From positions 17,664 through 81,663 of the forward strand of contig LNET01000042.1 of assembly GCA_001464055.1 (NCBI GenBank): 64,000 bases of DNA. The letters run 5' to 3'. A program made the position numbers and the translations under genes. Shown here in pieces: positions 18,999-28,800 of the stretch; the first letter of the stretch is position 1; every line of letters begins with the position of its first letter. The stretch comes from Burkholderiales bacterium Ga0077543. Its GTDB lineage: Bacteria > Pseudomonadota > Gammaproteobacteria > Burkholderiales > Burkholderiaceae_C. The notes under the pieces are model-generated. The model saw only the letters and a list, made by a program, of their open reading frames with translations, had not been told where the DNA came from and did not search any database.

Positions 18999-20668
18999 GC
19001 TGCCACCCCGCGGGCGGCAACGGGCTGTGCGGCGGCGCCGGCCTTGTCAGGCGAGCCCAGCAGTGCCGCACCCAGCCGCCGTGGCCCGAACTTCCAGCCC
19101 ATCATGAAGAAGTGCAGCGCGAACACCAGGTGGCCCAGCGTCATCAAGGCCCCGCCGACGGACCGCGCCTGCAGGTACGGGATCGTGAGCGTCACGCTGT
19201 CCATGAACGGGATGTCCTTGTCCAGCATGGCCAGGCCCTGGTACCAGCCGCCGAAGGACAGGCCGACGAAGTAGACCCCGAAGCCGCCCACCACCAGCCA
19301 GAAGTGCGCCGAGATCATCCAGGGGTACGGCCATTCCCACTTCATCACCCGCGGCATGATGAAGTAGATGGCTCCGAACATCACCATCGAGAAGAAGCCG
19401 TACAGGCCCAGGTGGGCGTGCGCCACCGTGTAGTGGGTGAAGTGGGTGATGGTGTTCACCGAGCGCAGCGCCTGCAGCGAACCCTGCACCGAGGCGGCCG
19501 TGTACATCATCGCGCCCAGCACGATGAATCGCAGCGTGGGCGAATACAGCAGCGCGCGGAAGTTGCCCAGCACCGTGAGATGCTGGTTGATGGCCACGGC
19601 CAGCACCGGCACGATCATCATCATGCTCTGCACGATGCTGATGGTGATCAGCCAGGAAGGCACCGGCCCGCCGATGAGGTGGTGCCCGCCGACCTGGCTG
19701 TAGAAGAAGGCCAGCGACCAGAAGCCCAGCAGGCTGAGGTTGTAGCTGTGGATGGGCTTGCCCAGCACCTTCGGGATGAAGTAGTAGGCCGCGGCCAGCC
19801 CCAGCGGCGTGAACCACAGCCCCAGCGCGTTGTGGCCGTACCACCAGTTCATCGTGGCCTGCTGCACGCCGAAGTGCAGGTCGGGCCAGTTGCCGATGAG
19901 GAACAGGATGGGAAACCACAGCAAGCCGGCCGCGATGTACCAGACCGACACGTACAAGTGCGCCACCTTGCGCCGCAGCAGCGTCAACCACATCGGGAAA
20001 CCCACCAGCGCGCCGCCGATGACCAGCAGGATGTCGATCTTCCAGGGGTATTCCAGCCACTCCAGGCCGTCGGAGTAGCCCAGCGCCAGGGCCACCGTGC
20101 CGGCGGTGATGCCCACCGTCCACAGCGCCCCGCCCACCAGCGCGTACCTCGCGCCAACCAGTTCGGTCTTCAGCAGCCGCGGAATCAGCCACAGAGCCAC
20201 GCCGATGCCGGCCATCGAGCACCAGCCGTAGGCCACCAGGTTCAGGTGGATGGGCCTGATGCGGCCGAAGGTGAGCCAGGCCTGGTCCACCAGCCAGTCT
20301 GGCGCGTGCATCTTGATCGAGGCCACCAGCCCGGCCACCGAAGCCAGGACCAGCCAGACCACGGCCATCGTCAGGCACACGCCCACCACCAATGAGCTGC
20401 TCTGGTCGGCGCGCAGCCTTGTCGCCACCTCCTGCGCATTGCGCTGGGTGTTGACCTGCGATGGGTCCATGGCCTGCTGCAGGCTGCCGCGCTGGGTTTG
20501 CGTGGCGGCAGGGTCTTCGACCTTGCCGACCTCGTCGCTGTCGAAGATCTGCACCGCGGCGGCACCGCCGCTGCCGAACAGGCCCTTGGCCATCGAGGCG
20601 ATGAAAACGAACAGTGCCAGCACCGACAGGATGAAGGTGCCCAGCAGAACACTGACGGTCAGATCCAT
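18995..20668 (-). CDS. ccoN: cbb3-type cytochrome c oxidase subunit I
   Basis: Polytopic; RPIHLNLVAYGW, FFYSQVGGHHLIGGPVPSW, MMYTAASVQGSLQALRSVNTITHFTHYTVAHAHLGLYGF; start MDLTVSVLLGTF. Confidence 0.85.
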   Translation of the reverse strand: MDLTVSVLLGTFILSVLALFVFIASMAKGLFGSGGAAAVQIFDSDEVGKVEDPAATQTQRGSLQQAMDPSQVNTQRNAQEVATRLRADQSSSLVVGVCLTMAVVWLVLASVAGLVASIKMHAPDWLVDQAWLTFGRIRPIHLNLVAYGWCSMAGIGVALWLIPRLLKTELVGARYALVGGALWTVGITAGTVALALGYSDGLEWLEYPWKIDILLVIGGALVGFPMWLTLLRRKVAHLYVSVWYIAAGLLWFPILFLIGNWPDLHFGVQQATMNWWYGHNALGLWFTPLGLAAAYYFIPKVLGKPIHSYNLSLLGFWSLAFFYSQVGGHHLIGGPVPSWLITISIVQSMMMIVPVLAVAINQHLTVLGNFRALLYSPTLRFIVLGAMMYTAASVQGSLQALRSVNTITHFTHYTVAHAHLGLYGFFSMVMFGAIYFIMPRVMKWEWPYPWMISAHFWLVVGGFGVYFVGLSFGGWYQGLAMLDKDIPFMDSVTLTIPYLQARSVGGALMTLGHLVFALHFFMMGWKFGPRRLGAALLGSPDKAGAAAQPVAARGVAA

Positions 20669-20785
20669 GGGGGATTGCTTTTCGTGGGAACGCGTGGCAC
20701 CCCCCGATGGCGGCACCGCTGCGCATGCTGGCAGCACGCGGCCGGCCCTGTGGCATTGGGGTTATCTCAGGGCCGGCGAAGGGCC

Positions 20786-20810
20786 GGTTCGGCACAAACG
20801 TTGCCGAACC
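20786..20810. repeat. Perfect 9-bp inverted repeat, 7-nt spacer, upstream of oxidase cluster
   Basis: GGTTCGGCA-CAAACGT-TGCCGAACC. Confidence 0.6.
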
Positions 20811-20866
20811 CCAAACGACGCTGAATCGCTTCTGACTCACCGTCGGCGGCAGGCACCGGCGCTGCT

Positions 20867-21031
20867 GGCTTCCATGGTTCGGCGGCCTGGCGCTTCGAGT
20901 TCAGGCCGGGGCTGTCCTTCTTCGGCGAGGTGAACAAGCTCAGCGACGAACGGCCCTGCAGTTCCAGTTCGGCCGACCCGGTCAGCGGCGTGGGGCGCCA
21001 TTTCTTTGCCGGGGTGCGGGCGAACTTCTGA
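20867..21031 (+). pseudogene. C-terminal remnant of a TonB-dependent receptor
   Basis: Frame ending TGA 21029-21031: AAWRFEFRPGLSFFGEVNKLSDERPCSSSSADPVSGVGRHFFAGVRANF*, typical terminal beta-strand with C-terminal Phe; no upstream barrel. Confidence 0.55.
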
Positions 21032-21049
21032 ACGCCCTGGCCGGCGTGC

Positions 21050-22039
21050 TCAGCTGGCCAGGAACACCGCGAACCAGCCGCGTTCGTCGCTGAAGCGGCG
21101 AACGCTGCTGAAACCCGCTTCGCGCAGCAGGGACTCGAAGGCGGCCGGCTGCCACTTCGCCGAGTTCTCGGTGTGGATGCGTTCGCCGGCCGTGAAATGA
21201 CGGTGGCCGCCCGGCCAACGCACGTCGACGCTGTGGCGCGCCTGCAGGTGCATTTCGATGCGCGACTGCTGCGCGTTGAACAGCGCCACGTGCTGCCAGC
21301 CCCGAGGCTGGAAATTGCTGCCCAGCAGCCGGTTCAGGTGGCTCAGCAGGTTCAGGTTGAAGGCCGCGGTGACACCGAGTTCGTCGTCGTAGGCCGGCTC
21401 CAGGATGTCGGCCGATTTCAACAGGTCCACACCGATGAGCAGCGCACCACCGGCGGCCACGGCGCGGGCTTCACGCAGCAGGCGCAGTGCGGCCGGCGGG
21501 TCGAAGTTGCCGATCGACGAGCCGGGATAGAAGACGAGTGAACGGCCGCCGCCCTTTCGATCGGGGTCAGCCAGCACATCGGCCGGCAGGTCCAGCCGCG
21601 TGGAAAAGTCCTGTCCCACGCCCAGCATCTGGATGCTTGGGTGTTCGAGTTGCAGCTTGTCGAGCACGCCACGCAGGTAGTCGACGGAGATGTCCACGGC
21701 CACATAACGGCTGGGCTGCAGTGCAGGAAACAGCCTTGCCGCCTTGGCGCAGCTGCCCGCGCCCAGGTCGACCAGGGTCGGCCGCGGCCCGGTGGCGCCG
21801 AGCGCAGCGTCGGCAATGGCCGGCAGGTGCCGCGCCAGGATGGCGGCCTCGGTGCGCGTGGGGTAGTACTCGGGCAGTTCGGTGATGGCGTCGAACAAGC
21901 GCGAGCCCAGGGCGTCGTAGAAGAACTTGGGCGACACCGAAGCCGGCGTGGCCAGCAGGCCGGCAGCGGCCTCGGCCGCCAGGGCGGTGTGACGGGCCAA
22001 CGGGCCTTCGTCCACCTGGATGAAACGTGCTGAGCTCAT
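21050..22039 (-). CDS. egtD: L-histidine N(alpha)-methyltransferase (ergothioneine pathway)
   Basis: SPKFFYDALGSRLFDAITELPEYYPTRTEAAIL...LVDLGAGSCAKAARL...LVFYPGSSIGNFDP. Confidence 0.9.
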   Translation of the reverse strand: MSSARFIQVDEGPLARHTALAAEAAAGLLATPASVSPKFFYDALGSRLFDAITELPEYYPTRTEAAILARHLPAIADAALGATGPRPTLVDLGAGSCAKAARLFPALQPSRYVAVDISVDYLRGVLDKLQLEHPSIQMLGVGQDFSTRLDLPADVLADPDRKGGGRSLVFYPGSSIGNFDPPAALRLLREARAVAAGGALLIGVDLLKSADILEPAYDDELGVTAAFNLNLLSHLNRLLGSNFQPRGWQHVALFNAQQSRIEMHLQARHSVDVRWPGGHRHFTAGERIHTENSAKWQPAAFESLLREAGFSSVRRFSDERGWFAVFLAS

Positions 22040-22096
22040 CAAAACACTCTACCAGTGCGCCTTGCTTGAGCGTGAACGCAGGTTTCTGGTCGCGCA

Positions 22097-22112
22097 GTAG
22101 GCGGCCGCCTAC
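22097..22112. promoter_or_regulatory. Perfect 16-bp palindrome between divergent egtD and VIT1-family genes
   Basis: GTAGGCGGCCGCCTAC. Confidence 0.45.
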
Positions 22113-22147
22113 AGCTGGCGTTCAGCTTCATGCAGTAGAACAGGGGC

Positions 22148-22852
22148 ATGCCCAGAAGCATCACGAAACACCTGGAACGCCATCGCAGCGACCGCATCGG
22201 CTGGCTGCGCGCGGCCGTGCTGGGCGCCAACGACGGCATCGTTTCCACCGCCAGCCTGATGATCGGCGTGGCCGCCGCGGGCGCCGGCACCGAGGGCGTG
22301 CTGACCAGCGGCGTGGCCGGCCTGGTGGCCGGGGCGATGTCGATGGCAGCGGGCGAATACGTGTCGGTGCACAGCCAGGCCGACACCGAAAGCGCCGACC
22401 TGGTCCGCGAAAGCGCGGAGCTCAGCACCGACCCGGTGGCCGAACACCGGGAACTGCAGGCCATCTACGTCGGCCGCGGCCTGGAACCGGCGCTGGCCGC
22501 CACCGTGGCCCAGCAGCTGATGAAGCACGATGCGCTGGGAGCGCATGCGCGCGACGAGCTCGGCATCTCCACCACGCTCAGCGCCCGGCCGGTGCAGGCG
22601 GCCCTGGCCTCGGCCGGCAGCTTTGCGGTGGGCGCTGCCCTGCCCCTGGCCGTGGGCTGGGGGGCGCCCCAGGCCGGGCTGGCCTGGTGGGTGGCGGGCA
22701 CGGCGCTGGTGTTCCTGGCGGCATTGGGTGCACTGGCGGCGCGGGCCGGGGGCGCACCGTTGTGGCGTGCTGCAGGCCGGGTGACGATCTGGGGCGCGCT
22801 CGCCATGGGCATCACGGCTGCGGCGGGCCTGCTGTTCGGCGCGGTGGCCTGA
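22148..22852 (+). CDS. VIT1/CCC1 family Fe2+/Mn2+ transporter
   Basis: RIGWLRAAVLGANDGIVSTASLMIGVAAAGA...GLVAGAMSMAAGEYVSVHSQADTE. Confidence 0.9.
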   Translation: MPRSITKHLERHRSDRIGWLRAAVLGANDGIVSTASLMIGVAAAGAGTEGVLTSGVAGLVAGAMSMAAGEYVSVHSQADTESADLVRESAELSTDPVAEHRELQAIYVGRGLEPALAATVAQQLMKHDALGAHARDELGISTTLSARPVQAALASAGSFAVGAALPLAVGWGAPQAGLAWWVAGTALVFLAALGALAARAGGAPLWRAAGRVTIWGALAMGITAAAGLLFGAVA

Positions 22853-22873
22853 CTTCCGTACGCCCGGGCGTCC

Positions 22874-22895
22874 GCCGGCCCGGGGGAAGGCCGGC
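22874..22895. terminator. Hairpin downstream of VIT1-family gene
   Basis: GCCGGCC-CGGGGGAA-GGCCGGC, 7-bp arms, 22 nt after stop; no clear U-tract. Confidence 0.35.
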
Positions 22896-22991
22896 TTCAG
22901 GACCCGCTTCTTCCTGTGTTCACCGGCCCTTCGCGCACACGCGGTCCAACGCCCTTTCCGCTCAGGCCGTCCACTATGTCTCGCTGAGCCT

Positions 22992-23588
22992 GTGATTCAG
23001 CCGGCGCCTGCACGCGCGAAGGCACAGAATCTGCAAGCGCCCTGCGCGACCCCGTTGCCGACCATGCTGCCCGCCACCGACACCGCCACCCCCATTCCGC
23101 TGGTCGAGGTGCCCTGCGTGCTGGACATCGAGGCCTCGGGCTTCGGGCGCAACAGCTACCCCATCGAGATCGGCTACGTGCTGCCCGACGGCCGCTCGCG
23201 CTGCACCCTCATTCGCCCGGCCGCGCACTGGACCCACTGGGACAGCGAAGCCGAAGCGCTGCACGGTATCAGCCGCAGCAAGCTGCTGCGCCACGGCCGC
23301 GCCGTGGCCGAGGTGGCGCAGGCCCTGAACGACGACCTCACCGGCCGCACCGTCTACTGCGACGGCTGGGCCCACGACTACGCCTGGCTCGGCGCGCTGT
23401 TCGAAGAAGCCGGCCTGCGCCCGCACTTCAAGCTGGAAACCGTGGGCCGGCTGCTCGACGAGCGGCGCCTGTCGCACCTGGGCGAGGCACGCGCCAGCGC
23501 CAGCGCCGAACTCGGCCTGAGCCGGCATCGCGCCAGCAACGACGCCCGCGTGCTGCAGCGGGCGCTGGCGCGGCTGGCCTTGTCCTGA
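22992..23588 (+). CDS. DEDD-superfamily 3'-5' exonuclease-like protein
   Basis: VLDIEASGFGRNSYPIEIGYVL...YCDGWAHDYAWLGALFEEAG...HRASNDARVLQRAL. Confidence 0.75.
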   Translation: MIQPAPARAKAQNLQAPCATPLPTMLPATDTATPIPLVEVPCVLDIEASGFGRNSYPIEIGYVLPDGRSRCTLIRPAAHWTHWDSEAEALHGISRSKLLRHGRAVAEVAQALNDDLTGRTVYCDGWAHDYAWLGALFEEAGLRPHFKLETVGRLLDERRLSHLGEARASASAELGLSRHRASNDARVLQRALARLALS

Positions 23589-25835
23589 TCAGGCCTCAGG
23601 GGCCAGGCCATCCCGGCCCCGGGGCACGGCACGGCGCCCGCGCACCGTCGCCGCGGCCAGCACCGCCATCAGCACCAGGGCCAGTGAAGAAGGCTCGGGG
23701 ACGGTTCCGCCGTCCAGCCGCGACAGCGTCAGGCGCCAGATCTCGTTGTTCGCACCCGCCTTGCCGAAACTGGTGGCAAAACCCGTGGGCGAACCGAACA
23801 GCGACACACCACTGAAGTCGCCGACGATGCCGCCTGCGTCGCTGGTGACGATGAGGTCGAAGACCTGGGACGAGCCGGTGATCAGGCCCAGGTCCAGGTG
23901 GGCCAGGTCGATCTCCAGCAGCCCGGCCAGCACCACGAAGGCGGCGTCCAGCGCGCCGTAGCCGCCAAGGCCGCGGCTCAGGCCGTCCAGACCGAAGAAC
24001 ATCGTCGAGCCCAGGTTGCTGGTGAAGCCGCCCGCCACCGACAACAGCGACGCGTCCAGCGCCAGCAGCGCTTCGCCAAAGCCGGGCTGGAAGGCGCCCA
24101 GGCCCACGTCGCCGCCCACGGTGGCGCTGCTGTTGTCCAGCGTCAGTTCGGTCCGGCCTGCGCTGGGCTGGTTGCCGATGCCGACACCACCGCCCGCGCT
24201 CAGGACACTGTCCTTCAGCCGCACGCTGCTGCCGTTCGCAGCGCTCGAACCTCCGGTCACGTCCAGGTTGCCTGCGACCTGGACGGTGGATCGCAGGCCG
24301 TCCAGGCTGGCCGTTCCGCCGGCGCTGCCCAGGCTGGTGACGCCCAGGCCAGACACCGCCAGACGGCTGTCGCTGAGCTGCATGTCGGCGCGTGCACCGG
24401 AGCCGGCAGCCATCGTCAGGCCGTTCAGGCGCATCTGGCTGTTGTCGCTGAGCTTCGCGACACCGTGGCCGCCTTCGCCCTGGCCGAGCTGCAGGACCTG
24501 CGCATCGAACTGCGAGCGCGTGAGGTTCAGTTCACCGCGGGCCGTGGCTGCGACACCGGTGTTGGCGTTGACGACGGCGCCGACCTGGGCCGTGGCCAGG
24601 CTGGCGCTGGCATCGGTGAGCTGCAGCAAGCCCTGGGCATTCGCCCGCCCGTCGACCACGCTCGCCTGGCCGTTGCCTTGCACCACGCCCACACGCAGGG
24701 TCTGCGTCTGCAGCGCGCCGCCGTTCAAGGCCAGACTGCCGTCGGCCACGCCGCTGGACAGCACACGACCGACGTTGACGGTGGCGTAGCCGAGGATGTC
24801 GCCCCCCACCGTGGCTCGGCCCGTGGCACTGGCCGCGCCGAAGATCTGGCCGTTGTTGCTGGACCCCACGGCCTCGCCGACGGTGAAGCTGCCGCCCACG
24901 GTGGCGCGCCGGATGCCCCCCGCGCCCACCGTCAATTGCGCCGTGGCTGCAGCGTCCACAGCCCGGTGCACGGTGCTGCGGCCGATGGCGATGGACTCGA
25001 AGCTGTCCAGCGCCGTGGCCATGAGGCTGCCGTCGGCGCGGCCGGTGCCCAGGCCAGCGATGCCGCCGCCGGTGAGCGTGCCCACAGCCAACACCGCCCC
25101 CAAGGGCCCGGCCGTCATCGCGTGGTTCAGCACCACCCGGCCGACGGCAGCCGCGCCCGTGTCGCTGTGGGCACGGCCCACCACGGCCTCGCCCACCACC
25201 TGCAGTTGGCCGCAGGCACTTTGCAGCAGGCCATCGGCCCGGCCGCGCTCGGCATCACCCACCTTCAGGTTGCCCACCGGGCCGGCCGTGGTGTCGAGCG
25301 ACCCGACCCGCACCTGCCCCAGCGCAACGCCGCCTTGCGCCACGCCCACGTTCAGCAGGCTGCCACTGAAGCCCGGTTGCGGCTCCAGGCGCAAGGCACC
25401 GGCCACCGTCAGCAGCCCTTCGGCCAGGAAAGGCGAAGGCGAAGCGCTGTTGTCCAGGCTGAAGCCCACCAGCAACTGCGGGCCCAGTTGCAAGCCCGCC
25501 GCGCCCAGCCGCACCGTGCCGCGTGCGCCCGTGACACCGGGCGCGGCCGCATTGACGCCGACGCGCAGGGTCTGCGCCTGCGCGGCCGGTCCGCCGGTGT
25601 TGAGGACTTCACCGCCGTTGTTGACCCGGGCATCGTCGCCCCTGCCGGGCACACCGCCCGACCAGTTGCCGGCCGCGAACCAGTCGCCGGTGCCCGGGTT
25701 GTTCCAGGTGACGATGGCCGCCGTGGCCGTGCCGGCAGCGCCGGCCAGGCCGATGGCTAAACACGACGCGAGACAGGTCGCCCGGAAGCACGTCAAGCCG
25801 ACGCGGTTCGAACGAAGGGATTCATGTTTTTGCAT
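23589..25835 (-). CDS. Repeat-rich exported protein with PEP-CTERM sorting signal
   Basis: MQKHESLRSNRVGLTCFRATCLASCLAIGLAGAAGTATAA signal peptide; C-term VPEPSSLALVLMAVLAAATVRGRRAVPRGR. Confidence 0.85.
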   Translation of the reverse strand: MQKHESLRSNRVGLTCFRATCLASCLAIGLAGAAGTATAAIVTWNNPGTGDWFAAGNWSGGVPGRGDDARVNNGGEVLNTGGPAAQAQTLRVGVNAAAPGVTGARGTVRLGAAGLQLGPQLLVGFSLDNSASPSPFLAEGLLTVAGALRLEPQPGFSGSLLNVGVAQGGVALGQVRVGSLDTTAGPVGNLKVGDAERGRADGLLQSACGQLQVVGEAVVGRAHSDTGAAAVGRVVLNHAMTAGPLGAVLAVGTLTGGGIAGLGTGRADGSLMATALDSFESIAIGRSTVHRAVDAAATAQLTVGAGGIRRATVGGSFTVGEAVGSSNNGQIFGAASATGRATVGGDILGYATVNVGRVLSSGVADGSLALNGGALQTQTLRVGVVQGNGQASVVDGRANAQGLLQLTDASASLATAQVGAVVNANTGVAATARGELNLTRSQFDAQVLQLGQGEGGHGVAKLSDNSQMRLNGLTMAAGSGARADMQLSDSRLAVSGLGVTSLGSAGGTASLDGLRSTVQVAGNLDVTGGSSAANGSSVRLKDSVLSAGGGVGIGNQPSAGRTELTLDNSSATVGGDVGLGAFQPGFGEALLALDASLLSVAGGFTSNLGSTMFFGLDGLSRGLGGYGALDAAFVVLAGLLEIDLAHLDLGLITGSSQVFDLIVTSDAGGIVGDFSGVSLFGSPTGFATSFGKAGANNEIWRLTLSRLDGGTVPEPSSLALVLMAVLAAATVRGRRAVPRGRDGLAPEA

Positions 25836-25839
25836 CACA

Positions 25840-28800
25840 TCACCTGGACAGGAACTCGGAAACACCCGCGTCGTGTCGCTGCTGCTGCAGGCGCCTTCGG
25901 CTGAGCAGCAACAAGGCCAGACCCCCCAGGAACAAGGCGTAGGTCGAGGGTTCCGGCACCGCCACCACCTGCCCCTGCAGGTTGATGACGACATCGCCCA
26001 GGGCCAGGTCGGGGCCGACACCGTTCACGCTGAACGAGGCCAGCCGGATGCTTCCGCTGAAGCTGCCCAGCTGGACATCGCCCAGGCTGACGAGCAGGCC
26101 GCCGACCTGCCCGCCCGGCGCCAGGTTGGCGAAGCTGTTGAAGCCACTGGCGGCGAACGGGGTGCCCAGGCCATCCAGGGCCCAGCTGCCCGACAGGTTG
26201 TCGGCCGGGCCAGCCACCAAGTTGGCCAGCTGCAGGGTGGCCTGCACTGCGCCGGTGCCTTCGGTGAAGCTGCCGAAGTCCAGCGTGTAGTTCAGCCCGC
26301 CGCCGCTCAGGGTGGCGCCGCTGGCGGTGAACACCGGGGCGGCCAGGTTGTTCACCTGGGCCGCGAAGCCGATCGGCTGGGCCGCCAGGGTGCGGTCGGC
26401 CAGGTCGGGGTTGACGCTGGCCAGGCCCAGCTGGCCGCTGCCCGAAAACGCCCCCGCGGTGCCGGTGTCCAGCGTCACGGTCAAGGCACTGGCGTTGGTC
26501 TGGCCGGCCGGCACCAGCGCGCTGCCGGCGGCGGTGAAGGCGGCGCTGCCGCTGCTGATCTCGGCACGCAGGCTGTCGGTCAAGGCGCCGCTGGCGGTGT
26601 TGCCCACCGCCACGCTGCGGGCCGCCACGCTGTCGCCCATGCGCACGATGCCGAAGTCGACCACGGTCAGCGGCACCGCGGGCACCGCAGGCGCGTACAC
26701 CCTGCCCTGCACCGCCACTTTGGCGGCGGGCAGCGGCGCGTCGGGGGCGCCGGTGGTGCCGGCGCCGCTGCTCACCAGCAGAGTCTGCGCATTGCCGCCG
26801 AAGTTGCCGGCGGTGCCGGTGGCCAGGGCCAGTGTCAGGTTGCCGCTGGCGCCCGGCGCCACACCCAACAGGGCCGGGCCGCTGGTGAAGCCGGCAGGCA
26901 CGCTGCCGAACGATGCGTTCAGCCTTTCGGTGAAGGCATCGGGGCCGGCGTTGGCCACCGCCAGTGTCGCCACCGGTTGCACATCGCCCACACGCGCGGC
27001 CAGCAAGCCCAGGCTCGTGCCCAGCTGCGGCACGGCCAGGCGGTAGACGTCGCCACTCACGTTCACGGTTTGGCTGCCCACGGCCAGCGCGGCAAAGCCG
27101 CTGCTGCCGGTCCCGTCGGAGGCCAGCGCCACCGTAGCCACCCCACTGCGCTGGCCGGCGCTGCTGGTGTCCACGCCGACGAACAGCGCGCTGCTGCTGG
27201 CGCCCGCCGCCAGCAGGTTGAAGCTGCCGCCGGCCGTGGCCTGGCCACTGGCGCTGATGCTGGCGTTCAGGCTTTCGCTGAAGCCGTCGGCCGGCAGGTT
27301 GTTGGCCAGCGTCAGGGCCTGCGTCAAGCTGCCGCCCACGCGCTGGTTCGGCAGCAGCACCGGGTTGGGTGTGGCCAGCGTGGGGTTGGCCAGCCTGAAG
27401 CCGGTGGCGTTCAACTGTACGGTCTGCTGGTTCACCGCCAGGTCGGTGAAGCCGGGGGCGAAAGCCTGCCCGTTCGAGGTGAACTGCAGGGTCACCGCAC
27501 CCGCATTCGGCCCGGCCACGCCGGCCGCCGAGGCCACGCGCACGGCATCGGCCACGCTCGCACCGGGTGCGACGCTGCTGCCGCCCAGGTTGTTGATGGC
27601 GCTGAAGTTCCCGCTGGTCTGCAGCGGGCCCAGGCGTAGTTGTTCGGCACCGGGGCCGCTGGCGAGGTTGTTGATGGCCAGATTGCTGGAGGGCGCGGGT
27701 GAGATGCCGACCCGGAAGTTACCCAAATTCAGCGGCCCGGCCGGGCTGGCCGCGCCGCTGGCCAGCACGGTGCTGAAGCCCTGCAGCGCCAGCGTCTGCA
27801 CGAGGGTGTTGGCGAAGTTGCCGGCCACGGCCAGCACCTGGCCGGTCAGCGCGCCGCCCGTGCTGACGCCGGCCAGCGTGGCGACAAAGCTGTCGCTGGC
27901 GCTGCCGGCCGCCAGCAGCGCCAGGTTGCCGGCCACCAGGGCCGTGCCCGACAGCCGCGCGTCGCTGACGGCCGCGCCGTTGGCCGCCGTCTGCAGCGCC
28001 GTGCGCAGGCTGGCCGCACCCGCGCTGCCGGCGTTCTGCACGGTGAAGCTGCGCGTGGCGCTGCTGCCGCCGCGCACGGTGCCGAAGTCCAGCACCCAGG
28101 CATTGGCCCCAGCCGGGGAGGCCTGGCCGCCCAGCGCCAGCACGGCGCCGCTGCCGATGATCTGGCCGCTGCCGGTGACGCCGGCACGCGCATCGAAGGC
28201 ATTGCCGGTGCCGAAGCCGGTGTTGCTGTAGTCGCCGGCCACCACCAGGTTCTGCGCGCCCAGCGCCAGGCTGCCTTGCAGCACCAGCGCGCCGGTGCTG
28301 CCCGGGGCCGTGGCGGCGGCCAGGTTCAGTGTGGCGCCCGGGGCCACCTGCAGCCTGCCCGTGGCCCCGGTGATGCCGCCATTGGCGTTCAGCACGCCAC
28401 CCGTGGCCAACACGGTGCCGCTGTTGTTCACGGCCGCGGCCAGGGTGCCGAAGCCCGACACCGTGCCGGCATTGGCCAGCGTGCCGGTGCCGGCGCTGGT
28501 GGCCAGGCTGCCACCTTCCATCAGCAGGCTGCCGCCGGCGGCGTTGGCGAAGCCGCTGCCGCCGGCGGTGAAGCTGCTGCCCGTGCCCAGCGTGGTGCTG
28601 CCAGCGTTGTTGAAGGCGCCCGGGGTGGCCAGGCTGCGGCCGTTGCGCAGCGTCAGGCTGCCGGCCGCGGTGCTGGCAGCCAGGTTGGCCAGCGCGTCGG
28701 CGCCGCTGCCGGAATTGATGAACTGCGAGCCCGGCCCGTCCAGCAGCAGCGCGGCATCCAGCGTCTGCACGTCGGCCGCGGCGAAGCTGAGCGTGGCGTC

